A stretch of DNA of 38,513 nt from an uncultured Oscillospiraceae bacterium (GTDB lineage: Bacteria; Bacillota; Clostridia; Oscillospirales; Oscillospiraceae), in the NCBI GenBank assembly GCA_947589745.1, contig CANQCS010000020.1, forward strand, positions 1 to 38,513, read 5' to 3'. The notes under the pieces are model-generated. The model searched no databases and was not told where the DNA came from. It saw nothing but the letters and a program-made list of their open reading frames with translations. This document shows, piece by piece, positions 28,540-36,754 of the stretch (position 1 is its first letter; every line of letters starts with the position of its first letter). The position numbers were made by a program, and so were the translations under genes.

Positions 28540-30291
28540 TTGCGCCTCATTTTCCGGTCCTTGAACCGGTATCGGAACAGCGTGCTCTGGGTCATTGTTG
28601 TCAAATTTCTGGGCACCATGACGGAGCTGGCGCTGCCCTATATCCTCAAGCACCTCATCGACGAGGTGGTCCCCCTGGGCCGGCTGGGGCCGGTGCTGCT
28701 GTGGGGACTGCTGATGGCCGCGGCGGCCCTGGCCACCCGGCAGCTGAACGTCGTCGCCAACTCCCGGGCCGTGGACAACGCCCACAACATCGCCTACGAC
28801 GTGCGGCAGGCCCTGTTCCGGAAGACGGTGAACCTGACGGGGGCCCAGGTGGACGCCTTCGCCCTGCCCAGCCTAATCTCCCGCATGACCAGCGACAGCT
28901 ACAACGTGCAGAACTGCGTCCGGGCCATCCAGACCCTCTGCATCCGGGCCCCCATCCTGCTGCTGGGCAGCGTGATCCTGGCCCTCACCATGGACTGGCA
29001 GCTGGCCATGATCCTGGTGGTCATGCTGCCCATCCTGGTGACGGTGTGCGTGGGCATCTCCCGCTTCGGCATCCCCCTCTTCCACAAGGTCCAGGAGCGG
29101 CTGGACGACGTGGTGCGGATCATGCGGGAGAACATCACCGGCATCCGGGTGGTGAAGGCCCTGACCAAGGAGTCCTACGAGCGCCGCCGCTTCGACGAGG
29201 CCAACGACGCCATGACCGCCAGCGACATCCGCGCCGGTATGGCCATGGCCATCCCGTCCCCGCTGATGCAGCTGTTCCTGAACACCGGCCTGACCCTGGT
29301 GGTGATCTTCGGCGCCTACCGGGTCAACGCCGGAGAGATCGAGCCCGGCGTCATCCTGGCCCTGCTGACCTACTTCAACATGGTCATGAACGGCGTCATG
29401 GGCGTCAACCGCATCTTCGTCATGCTCAGCAAGGCCTCCGCCTCCGCCAACCGCATCGACGAGGTGCTCCAGGCCCTGGAGGGCCCCCTGGTCCTGGCGG
29501 ACACCGCCGGGCCGGAGGGGGAGGAGTACATCCGCTTTGAGCACGTCAGCTTCCGCTACGGCGAGAGCGCGGACCCCAGCCACGAGGGCTTCGCCGGAGG
29601 GGAGCGGGAGAAGTGCCTGGACGATATCACTTTCTCCATCCGCCGGGGGGAGAGCCTGGGCATCATCGGCCCCACCGGCTGCGGCAAGACCACCATCCTG
29701 AACCTGCTCATGCGCTTCTACGACGCGGAGGAGGGGGCGGTATACGTGGACGGCCGGGACGTGCGCGCCTACGGCAAGGATGAGCTCCACCGGAAGTTCG
29801 GCGTGGTATTCCAGAACGACATGGTCTTCAACGACACCCTCCGCCGGAACATCGACTTCGGCCGGGGGCTGGAGGAGGACGCCATCCTCTCCGCCGTCTC
29901 CGACGCCATGGCCGCCGAGTTCATCGGCGAGCTGGAGGGCGGCCTGGAGTACATGGCGGACATCAAGGGCGCCAACCTGTCCGGCGGCCAGAAGCAGCGG
30001 CTGCTGATCGCCCGGGCCCTGGCCGGGGAGCCGGAGATCCTCATTCTGGACGACTCCTCCTCGGCCCTGGACTACCGCACCGACGCCGCCCTCAGACGGG
30101 CCATCTTCGCCCGCCACCGCAGCGCCGCCACCATCATGGTGGCCCAGCGGGTCAGCTCCATCCAGTCCATGACCAACATCCTGGTGCTGGACGACGGGCG
30201 CTGCATCGGCTACGGCAGCCACGCCAGCCTGATGGCGACCTGTCCCGCCTACCGGGAGATCTACGAGGCCCAGATGGGCGCTTTAGAATAA
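28540..30291 (+). CDS. ABC exporter half-transporter, subunit 1
   Basis: This 583-residue protein has six transmembrane helices (about 1-310) and a C-terminal ATPase domain. Walker A is GPTGCGKTT, the signature is LSGGQKQR (consensus) and Walker B is ILILDDSSSALD, with Asp where the catalytic Glu normally stands. Its partner encoded next has the complementary defect, the pattern of asymmetric heterodimeric exporters such as TM287/288 or BmrCD. The protein starts with TTG at 28540, after GGGAGGAG. An unusual insertion with ESADPSHEGFAGGEREK lies at the start of the ATPase domain. The substrates are probably drugs, lipids or peptides and cannot be specified. Confidence 0.92.
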   Translation: MRLIFRSLNRYRNSVLWVIVVKFLGTMTELALPYILKHLIDEVVPLGRLGPVLLWGLLMAAAALATRQLNVVANSRAVDNAHNIAYDVRQALFRKTVNLTGAQVDAFALPSLISRMTSDSYNVQNCVRAIQTLCIRAPILLLGSVILALTMDWQLAMILVVMLPILVTVCVGISRFGIPLFHKVQERLDDVVRIMRENITGIRVVKALTKESYERRRFDEANDAMTASDIRAGMAMAIPSPLMQLFLNTGLTLVVIFGAYRVNAGEIEPGVILALLTYFNMVMNGVMGVNRIFVMLSKASASANRIDEVLQALEGPLVLADTAGPEGEEYIRFEHVSFRYGESADPSHEGFAGGEREKCLDDITFSIRRGESLGIIGPTGCGKTTILNLLMRFYDAEEGAVYVDGRDVRAYGKDELHRKFGVVFQNDMVFNDTLRRNIDFGRGLEEDAILSAVSDAMAAEFIGELEGGLEYMADIKGANLSGGQKQRLLIARALAGEPEILILDDSSSALDYRTDAALRRAIFARHRSAATIMVAQRVSSIQSMTNILVLDDGRCIGYGSHASLMATCPAYREIYEAQMGALE

Positions 30292-30308
30292 GAGGGGAGG
30301 GAAGTCAT

Positions 30309-32084
30309 ATGCCTGGACCCGGAGACCGGGGCGGACGGGCCAAGCCCCGGGACGCCCGCGGCACCCTGCGCCGCGTTCTGCGCTACCTGGCGGAGTACCG
30401 CTGGGTGGTATTCGTCCTCCTGCTGTGCGCCTTTGCCAGCAATATCGGCAGCCTCCTGGGCCCCTCCTTCGCCGGAAAGGCCATCGGCGAGGCGGAGGCC
30501 GGACCCGGAAACGTCAACTTTGAGCGGGTGTTTTTCTACGCCCGATGGATGTTCATTGCCTACGTGGGCGGCAACCTCCTGGGCTTCCTGGTGAACCAGG
30601 GCATGATGCGGGTCAGCCGCCGGGTGGCGAAGAAGATGCGCAAGGACGTGTTCGACAAGCTCATGCGCCTGCCGGTGAAGTATTTTGACCGCAACCAGGC
30701 CGGCGACATCATCAGCCGGGTGTCCTACGACATCGACGTGGTGTCCACCTGCCTCTCCACCGACGTGGTGCAGATCCTCACCAGCGTGGTGACGGTGGTG
30801 GGGGCATTCCTGATGATGTGCGTCACGTCCCTGCCCCTGGTGGTCTGTATGCTGCCCACCATCCCGGCGTCGATCCTGTTCACCCGGTACATGGGTCGCC
30901 GCACCCGGCCCCTCTACGCCAAGCGCAGCGCCGCCTACGGCCGCATGAACGGCTTCGTGGAGGAGATGTTCACCGGCCAGAAGACCATCGTGGCCTACGC
31001 TCACGAGGACGGCGTGTGCGAGGAGTTCAGTGAGATCAACCACGCCGCCGCGGACGCCTACTGCGCCGCCGACACCCTGGGCGCCCAGACCGGCCCCTCG
31101 GTGAACCTCATCAACAACCTGGGCCTCTCCGCCATCGGCCTGGTGGGGGCGGTGCTGTACCTGTGGAAGATCGTGAACCTGAGCCAGATCTCCACCTTCG
31201 TCCTCTACTCCCGCAAGTTCTCCGGCCCCATCAACGAGGTGGCCAACATCATGAACGAGATCTACTCCGCCCTGGCCGCCGCCGAGCGGGTGTTCCAGCT
31301 CCTGGACCAGCCGGAGGAGGCGGCAGATATAGCAGACGCAGAAGTCCTGACCCGGCCGGAGGGGGACGTGCGGGCGGAGCACGTGGCGTTCCGCTACCTG
31401 CCGGACAAGCCGGTGCTGCGGGACCTGAGCCTCACCGCCCGGCCCGGGCAGACGGTGGCCATCGTGGGCCACACCGGGGCGGGGAAGACCACGGTCATCA
31501 ACCTGCTCATGCGCTTCTACGACGTGGACGAGGGGCGGATCCTGGTGGACGGAAAGGAGATCCGGGGCCTCACCCGGGACAGCCTCCGCCGGGCCTACGC
31601 CATGGTGCTCCAGGACACCTGGCTCTTCCGGGGCACCATCTTCGAGAACATCGCCTACGGCAAGGAGAACGCCACCATGGTCGAGGTGGTGGCCGCCGCC
31701 AAGGCCGCCCGCATCCACAGCTACATCATGCGCCTGCCAGAGGGCTACCACACCGTCATCAGCGAGGACGGCGGCAACATCAGCAAGGGCCAGAAGCAGC
31801 TCCTGACCATCGCCCGGGCCATGCTCTACGACACCCGGATGCTGATCCTGGACGAGGCCACCAGCAACGTGGACACCCACACCGAACAGGAGGTCCAGCG
31901 GGCCATGGGAGAGCTGATGAAGGGCAAGACCTGCTTCGTCATCGCCCACCGTCTCAGCACCATCCAGCACGCGGACCACATCCTGGTGATGGACCACGGC
32001 GACGTGGTGGAGCAGGGAAAGCACGAGGAGCTGATGGCCCGGAGGGGCGCCTACTACCGCATGTACGCCTCTCAGTTTGAATAA
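30309..32084 (+). CDS. ABC exporter half-transporter, subunit 2
   Basis: This 591-residue protein has six transmembrane helices (about 30-330) and an ATPase domain. Walker A is GHTGAGKTT. The signature is degenerate, ISKGQKQL instead of LSGGQ, and Walker B is MLILDEATSNVD with the catalytic Glu. Combined with subunit 1, one composite ATP site would be fully consensus (this Walker B with the partner's LSGGQ). The other would be degenerate. It follows subunit 1 by 17 nt with GGGAGGG upstream, and the methyltransferase gene follows at 25 nt. The N-terminal 25 residues are Gly/Arg/Pro-rich and cytoplasmic. Confidence 0.92.
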   Translation: MPGPGDRGGRAKPRDARGTLRRVLRYLAEYRWVVFVLLLCAFASNIGSLLGPSFAGKAIGEAEAGPGNVNFERVFFYARWMFIAYVGGNLLGFLVNQGMMRVSRRVAKKMRKDVFDKLMRLPVKYFDRNQAGDIISRVSYDIDVVSTCLSTDVVQILTSVVTVVGAFLMMCVTSLPLVVCMLPTIPASILFTRYMGRRTRPLYAKRSAAYGRMNGFVEEMFTGQKTIVAYAHEDGVCEEFSEINHAAADAYCAADTLGAQTGPSVNLINNLGLSAIGLVGAVLYLWKIVNLSQISTFVLYSRKFSGPINEVANIMNEIYSALAAAERVFQLLDQPEEAADIADAEVLTRPEGDVRAEHVAFRYLPDKPVLRDLSLTARPGQTVAIVGHTGAGKTTVINLLMRFYDVDEGRILVDGKEIRGLTRDSLRRAYAMVLQDTWLFRGTIFENIAYGKENATMVEVVAAAKAARIHSYIMRLPEGYHTVISEDGGNISKGQKQLLTIARAMLYDTRMLILDEATSNVDTHTEQEVQRAMGELMKGKTCFVIAHRLSTIQHADHILVMDHGDVVEQGKHEELMARRGAYYRMYASQFE

Positions 32085-32109
32085 GACCCAAGCAAAGGAG
32101 CGCGACCCC

Positions 32110-32940
32110 ATGACACTGTTCCGCTGTCCCATCTGCGCGTCCCCACTGGCGCGGCGGGAGAACGCCCTCCGCTGCCCCAAGGGCCACAGCTTCGACCTGG
32201 CCAGTGAGGGCTACGCCTACCTCCTGCCCCCAGACAAGAAGCACTCCAAAGCCCCCGGCGACGACAGGGAGATGGTGGCCGCCCGCGCCGCCTTCCTGGA
32301 GAAGGGCTACTACCTGCCCCTCCGGGAGGCGTTGCAGCGGCTCTGCGTACACCTGACGGAGGGCTGTCCCGCCCCCATGGTGGTGGACAGCGGCTGCGGC
32401 GAGGGCTGGTACACCGCCGGGGTCCACGCCGCCCTCGCCGCGGCGGGCCGGGAGCCCTGTATGGCCGGGGTGGATATCTCCAAGTTCGCCGTCCGCCGGG
32501 CGGCGAAGCGGCTGCCGGAGGGCCGGTTCGCCGTGGCCTCGGCCTACCGCCTGCCCCTGCCGGACGGCTGCGCGGACCTGCTACTGAACGTCTTCTCCCC
32601 CTTGGCGGCGGAGGAGTTCGCACGGGTGCTGCGGTCCGGCGGGCACTTCCTCTACGTGGTCCCCTCCGCCCGGCACCTGTGGCAGATGAAGGAGGTCCTC
32701 TACGACCGGCCCTACGAGAACCCGGTGAAGGTGGAGCAGTACCCCGGCTTTGACTTCCTGGGGGCCACGCCGGTGCGTTATACCGCCGCCCTGGAGGACA
32801 GCGCCGATGTCATGGCTCTCTTCCGCATGACCCCCTACGCCTGGAAGACGCCCAGAGCGGGGGTGGAGCGGCTGGAGCGGCTGACCGGCCTCGCCACGGA
32901 GATCGGCTTCGATATCCACCTCTACCGGCGGAAAATATAA
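32110..32940 (+). CDS. rlmA: RlmA-type 23S rRNA (guanine-N1) methyltransferase
   Basis: This 276-residue SAM-dependent enzyme has an N-terminal zinc ribbon (FRCPICASPL, then LRCPKGHSFD) followed by a class I methyltransferase domain. Motif I is VVDSGCGEGWYT, and GVDISKFAVRRAAKR and LLNVFSPLAAEEFARVLRSGGHFLYVVP complete it. RlmA enzymes methylate G745 or G748 in 23S rRNA helix 35; in Gram-positives the RlmA-II form (TlrB) can give macrolide resistance. Its place right after a drug-type ABC exporter is suggestive, but the sequence does not show which base is modified. The ATG at 32110 follows AAAGGAG. Confidence 0.87.
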   Translation: MTLFRCPICASPLARRENALRCPKGHSFDLASEGYAYLLPPDKKHSKAPGDDREMVAARAAFLEKGYYLPLREALQRLCVHLTEGCPAPMVVDSGCGEGWYTAGVHAALAAAGREPCMAGVDISKFAVRRAAKRLPEGRFAVASAYRLPLPDGCADLLLNVFSPLAAEEFARVLRSGGHFLYVVPSARHLWQMKEVLYDRPYENPVKVEQYPGFDFLGATPVRYTAALEDSADVMALFRMTPYAWKTPRAGVERLERLTGLATEIGFDIHLYRRKI

Positions 32941-32950
32941 CAGAGCATAA

Positions 32951-32987
32951 AAGGGCTGCCCTTCCTTTCGGAAGGACAGCCTTTTTG
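32951..32987 (+). terminator. Rho-independent terminator after rlmA
   Basis: A 15-position stem with one mismatch (32951-32965 with 32970-32984) has a TTTC loop and continues into a T-run and GTTG. It ends the ABC exporter-rlmA operon. Confidence 0.85.
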
Positions 32988-33010
32988 TTGCTAACATTCA
33001 GAACGATATT

Positions 33011-33100
33011 ATCGTTACCGTGCGGCGAATGCGGATGCCGCAGCGCCTTGGGAGCGAGAATAAAGTTCTTTTTGATTCTTTTCCTTTCAAGAAAAAGAAT
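33011..33100. repeat. Short hairpin repeat, copy 6
   Basis: This is the clearest full-length copy. It holds ATCGTTACCGTGCGGCGAAT, then GATGCCGCAGCGCCTTGGGA, then GCGAGAATAAAGTTC. The terminal hairpin is ATTCTTTTCCTT (33075-33086) with AAGAAAAAGAAT (33089-33100). The last base is the first base of the reversed stop codon of oadA. Confidence 0.78.
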
Positions 33101-34557
33101 TAAATACTCTTGTCGTCCACGTACAGCTCGCGCACCGCGTTGGGATCGACAGCGGGCTTGGCGGGAGCGGCGGGCTTGGGCGGCTCCTTGGGGCCGTCGC
33201 GCCACTTGAGGAACTTGGGGGCCACCTGGGGGAAGAGGGCCAGGGACAGCACGTCCTCCTCGCTCTTGGCCAGGTCCTTGTACTCCTCCTTGTACTTCTC
33301 AAGCTCCGGCTCCAGCAGGTCCGCGGGACGGCAGGTGATGACGTCCTCGGGCTTGATGCCGGCCTTGGCCCGGACGGCCTCGTTGACCTTGCCGGGCAGG
33401 GCGCCGTACTCGCCTTTCAGCACCGCGCGGGACTCCTTGGTGAAGGTCTTGTACCGCTCGCCCATGATAATGTTCATCACGGCCTGGGTGCCCACGATCT
33501 GGCTGGAGGGGGTGACCAGCGGGGGATAGCCGTAGTCCTCGCGGACACGGGGGATCTCCGCCAGCACCTCGTAGTACTTGTCCTCCTTGCCGGCCTGCTT
33601 CAGCTGGCTGATGAGGTTGGAGAGCATACCGCCGGGCACCTGATAGAGCAGGGTGTTGGTGTCCACGTTCAGGACCTTGGGGTCCAGAGCGCCGGTGTCC
33701 TTCAGCCGCTGGGCCACCTTGCGGAAGTGGACGGCGGCGTCGCTCATCTTGTTGAGGTCCAGGCCGGTGTCGCGGACCGTGCCCTGGAGGGTGGCCACCA
33801 GGGACTCGGTGGCGGGCTGGGCCGTGCCGTTGGCCAGGGGGCTGAGGGCGGTGTCCACGATATCCACGCCGGCGGCGGCGGCCATCAGATACACCATGTC
33901 GCCGGTGCCGGTGGTGTTGTGGGTGTGGAGGTGGATGGGCATATTGACGCTCTCCTTCAGCCGCTTGACCAGGCTGTAGGCGTCCATGGGCAGCAGGAGG
34001 TTGGCCATGTCCTTGATGCAGAGGGTGTCGGCGCCCATCTGCTCCAGCTCCTTGGCCATCTTCACGAAGTAGTCCTCGCTGTGGATGGGGGAGATGGTGT
34101 AGCTGAGGGTGGCCTCCACGGTGCCGCCGTACTTCTTGGTGGACTTGATGGCCTGCTCCAGGTTGCGCACGTCGTTGAGGGCGTCGAAGATGCGGATGAT
34201 GTCGATGCCGTTCTCGATGCTCTTGCGGCAGAAGGCGTCCACCACGTCGTCGGCGTAGTGCTTGTAGCCCAGGATGTTCTGGCCGCGGAACAGCATCTGC
34301 AGCTTGGTGTGGGGCAGGTGCTTGCGGAGGGTGCGGAGCCGCTCCCAGGGGTCCTCGTTGAGGAAGCGCATGCACACGTCGAAAGTGGCGCCGCCCCAGC
34401 ACTCCAGGGAGTAGTAGCCGATGGAGTCCAGAATCTCCAGGGCGGGCAGCATGTCGCCGATGGTCATGCGGGTGGCGGCCTGGGACTGGTGGGCGTCGCG
34501 GAGGATGGTGTCCGTGATCAGCAGGGGCTTATCAGACAGGAAGTTGAATTTTTCCAT
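33100..34557 (-). CDS. oadA: Oxaloacetate decarboxylase alpha subunit (carboxyltransferase), without biotin domain
   Basis: This 485-residue TIM-barrel carboxyltransferase has the pyruvate-carboxylase/OadA signatures. These are ITDTILRDAHQSQAATRM at the N-terminus (metal Asp), LECWGGATFDVCMRFLNEDPWERLR, LFRGQNILGYKHYADDVV and DALNDVRN. They continue with CIKDMANLLLPMDAY (Lys that takes the carboxyl group) and HLHTHNTTGTG (metal histidines). It moves the carboxyl of oxaloacetate to biotin in the Na+ pump. The usual fused C-terminal biotin domain is missing. The chain ends in a Pro/Ala-rich tail (KEPPKPAAPAKPAVDPNAVR), and the carrier is a separate gene (35866-36204). It is the last gene of the operon. 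Confidence 0.92.
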   Translation of the reverse strand: MEKFNFLSDKPLLITDTILRDAHQSQAATRMTIGDMLPALEILDSIGYYSLECWGGATFDVCMRFLNEDPWERLRTLRKHLPHTKLQMLFRGQNILGYKHYADDVVDAFCRKSIENGIDIIRIFDALNDVRNLEQAIKSTKKYGGTVEATLSYTISPIHSEDYFVKMAKELEQMGADTLCIKDMANLLLPMDAYSLVKRLKESVNMPIHLHTHNTTGTGDMVYLMAAAAGVDIVDTALSPLANGTAQPATESLVATLQGTVRDTGLDLNKMSDAAVHFRKVAQRLKDTGALDPKVLNVDTNTLLYQVPGGMLSNLISQLKQAGKEDKYYEVLAEIPRVREDYGYPPLVTPSSQIVGTQAVMNIIMGERYKTFTKESRAVLKGEYGALPGKVNEAVRAKAGIKPEDVITCRPADLLEPELEKYKEEYKDLAKSEEDVLSLALFPQVAPKFLKWRDGPKEPPKPAAPAKPAVDPNAVRELYVDDKSI

Positions 34558-34580
34558 CGTTTATCTCCTTTCCGTTCTCA

Positions 34581-35840
34581 TCAGCCGAAGAGCGCCATGA
34601 GGACGCCGGCGGCGATGGCGGAACCGATGACGCCGGCCACGTTGGGGCCCATGGCGTGCATCAGCAGGAAGTTGCCGGGGTTCTCCTTCTGGCCCTCCAC
34701 CTGGGAGACGCGGGCGGCCATGGGCACGGCGGAGACGCCGGCGGAGCCGATCAGAGGATTGATCTTCTCCTTCAGGAACAGGTTCATGAACTTGGCCAGC
34801 AGGACGCCGCCGGCAGTGCCGAAGCCGAAAGCCACGACGCCCATGCACATGATGGCGATGGTCTGGAGGCTGAGGAAGGTGGTGGCGGTGGCGGTGGCGC
34901 CCACGGAGATGCCCAGGAAGATGGTGACAATGTTCATCAGCTCGTTCTGGGCGGTCTTGTTCAGACGCTCCACCACGCCGGACTCCTTAAAGAGGTTGCC
35001 CAGCATCAGGCAGGCGATCAGGGGACCGGCGGAGGGCACCAGCAGGGCCACGAACACGGTGACCATGATGGGGAAGATGATCTTCTCACGCTTGGACACG
35101 GAGCGCAGAGGCCGCATGACGATCTGGCGCTCGGCCTTGGTGGTGAGCAGGCGCATGATGGGCGGCTGGATCACCGGCACCAGGGCCATGTAGCTGTAGG
35201 CGGCGACGGCGATGGGCCCCAGCAGGTGGGGGGCCAGCTTGGAGGTGACGAAGATGGCCGTCGGGCCGTCGGCGCCGCCGATGATACCGATGGAGGAGGC
35301 CTCCACGGCGTTGAAGAGGCCGGAGACACGGCAGCCCACATAGGTCATGAAGATGCCCAGCTGGGCGGCAGCGCCCAGGAGCAGGGTCTTGGGGTTGGCG
35401 ATCAAGGGACCAAAGTCGGTGCCCGCGCCCACGCCCATGAAGATGAGGCAGGGATAGACGCCCAGCTTGACGCCCAGGTAGAGGACGTCAATGAGGCCCA
35501 CGGAAATGGTCTCGCCCACCTGGACCGTACTTCGCACCGCCTCGGACACGCCCATGGCCTCCAGTTCATTGAGGAACTCCTGGGTGATGGGAGCCCCGCC
35601 GAAGAAGGACCAGTTGACGTGGCCGCCGGCGAACAGGATCTCGTGGTACATCCCAGCGCCGGGCAGGTTGGTGATCAGCATACCGAAGGCGATGGGGAGC
35701 AGCAGCAGAGGCTCGAACTTCTTGACGATCGCCAGATACAGCAGGGCGAAGGCAATGACCATCATGATCAGCACCTTGAAGTCGCCGGTGGCGATGCGGT
35801 AGAAGCCGGTCTCCTGAACGAATCTCAAGATAGCTTCCAT
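34581..35840 (-). CDS. oadB: Na+-pumping decarboxylase beta subunit
   Basis: This 419-residue polytopic membrane protein decarboxylates carboxybiotin and exports Na+. Family-defining stretches are LLLPIAFGMLITNLPGAG, LIFMGVGAGTDFGPLIANPKTLLLGAAAQLGIF and SIGIIGGADGPTAIFVTSKLAPHLLGPIAVAAYSYMALVPVIQPP. The last contains the conserved Asp of the ion path and the GGADGPT motif. Near the C-terminus are FLGISVGATATA and FLLMHAMGPNVAGVIGSAIAAGVLM. It lies 23 nt upstream of oadA and 25 nt downstream of the biotin carrier gene. Confidence 0.95.
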   Translation of the reverse strand: MEAILRFVQETGFYRIATGDFKVLIMMVIAFALLYLAIVKKFEPLLLLPIAFGMLITNLPGAGMYHEILFAGGHVNWSFFGGAPITQEFLNELEAMGVSEAVRSTVQVGETISVGLIDVLYLGVKLGVYPCLIFMGVGAGTDFGPLIANPKTLLLGAAAQLGIFMTYVGCRVSGLFNAVEASSIGIIGGADGPTAIFVTSKLAPHLLGPIAVAAYSYMALVPVIQPPIMRLLTTKAERQIVMRPLRSVSKREKIIFPIMVTVFVALLVPSAGPLIACLMLGNLFKESGVVERLNKTAQNELMNIVTIFLGISVGATATATTFLSLQTIAIMCMGVVAFGFGTAGGVLLAKFMNLFLKEKINPLIGSAGVSAVPMAARVSQVEGQKENPGNFLLMHAMGPNVAGVIGSAIAAGVLMALFG

Positions 35841-35865
35841 GTACGTATCCTCCCAGAGACAGGCG

Positions 35866-36204
35866 TCAGGAGAGCACGCACAGCAGGGTGCCGGACTCCA
35901 CGGAGGAGCCCTTGCTGGTGCTGAGGCCCGCCACAGTGCCGTTGCAGGGGGCCATGATCTCGTTCTCCATCTTCATGGCCTCCAGGATGAAGAGCACGTC
36001 GCCTTTCTTGACGGCCTGGCCGTTGGCGACATTGACCGCCAGGATGGTGCCGGGCATGGGGGCGGTGACCTTCTCACCGCCGGCGGGAGCGGCGGCCGCG
36101 GGGGCAGCGGCAGGGGCGGGGGCGGCCACGGGGGCGGCGCCGTCGATGGCCTCGATGGCGATCTCATAGACTGTGCCGTTGACGTTCACTCTGTACTTCT
36201 TCAT
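35866..36204 (-). CDS. Biotin carboxyl carrier subunit of the decarboxylase
   Basis: This 112-residue protein has an N-terminal strand segment ([20 protein letters not shown]) and a flexible Ala/Pro-rich linker (about residues 22-45). A biotinyl domain with the EAMKMEN motif follows, with Lys78 as the biotinylation site. The [22 protein letters not shown] stretch is typical. It shuttles the carboxyl group from OadA to OadB. In many species this domain is the C-terminus of OadA; here it is free-standing, like GcdC or MmdC. It starts 22 nt after oadG. Confidence 0.93.
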   Translation of the reverse strand: MKKYRVNVNGTVYEIAIEAIDGAAPVAAPAPAAAPAAAAPAGGEKVTAPMPGTILAVNVANGQAVKKGDVLFILEAMKMENEIMAPCNGTVAGLSTSKGSSVESGTLLCVLS

Positions 36205-36226
36205 AGCTCTTTTCTCTCCTCGATCA

Positions 36227-36511
36227 TTAAAGTTTTTTGATGGACAGGATGCGGATGCCGGTGAGATCGGTGCCCTCTTCCTCCGCGATGGCGGCGGAGA
36301 TGGCGGCGATCATGGCCTGACGGTTGGGGATGACGTCCGCTGCGGCGGGAGCTGCACTGGCCGCGGCCGCGGCGGGAGCCGCTGCGGCGGGCTTTTCCGT
36401 CCCTTTGAGCAGGGCGCTCATGCCCATGGTCAAAAAGACGATGCAGACAAGGCCGAAGAAGACGGTCCCGATACCCATCAGCACGACGAACAGATTGGAC
36501 ACTTCAGGCAT
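36227..36511 (-). CDS. oadG: Na+ pump decarboxylase gamma subunit
   Basis: This 94-residue protein has one N-terminal transmembrane helix ([28 protein letters not shown]) and an Ala/Pro-rich linker (about 40-60). A short C-terminal cytoplasmic domain, [36 protein letters not shown], follows. This is the standard OadG layout, where the small subunit ties the carboxyltransferase to the membrane subunit. It is the first gene of the operon, with AAGGAGG 10 nt before the ATG and a good promoter upstream. Confidence 0.88.
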   Translation of the reverse strand: MPEVSNLFVVLMGIGTVFFGLVCIVFLTMGMSALLKGTEKPAAAAPAAAAASAAPAAADVIPNRQAMIAAISAAIAEEEGTDLTGIRILSIKKL

Positions 36512-36622
36512 GCAGGATTTCCTCCTTCATAAATGTTTGCGCGGGACCGGCGGACAGGGGTCGGTACCGCGCTGTATTTCTCCGCAGGAGACAAACGCCT
36601 CCCAGTCCGCGAAATTAACCCA

Positions 36623-36651
36623 ATTATATCAGAGAGCACCGGGAATTTCAA
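36623..36651 (-). promoter_or_regulatory. Promoter of the oad operon
   Basis: On the minus strand TTGAAA (36646-36651) and a perfect TATAAT (36623-36628) are 17 nt apart, about 110 nt before oadG. Confidence 0.78.
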
Positions 36652-36754
36652 TAGTTTTTCCCATACATTTCCCACAAGATTTCCATAGTTTTTTCCCATC
36701 TTCCCTTTTCCCCGCCGGTGTGGTATGATGCGGGGCGAGAGAGGGGGAGAGGCC

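Noticed and set aside
30261-32180. A 639-residue minus-strand frame opposite the second ABC subunit
   Set aside because: Its composition (Val, Gly, His, Asp repeats) is that of an antisense shadow. The plus strand has full ABC transporter motifs.
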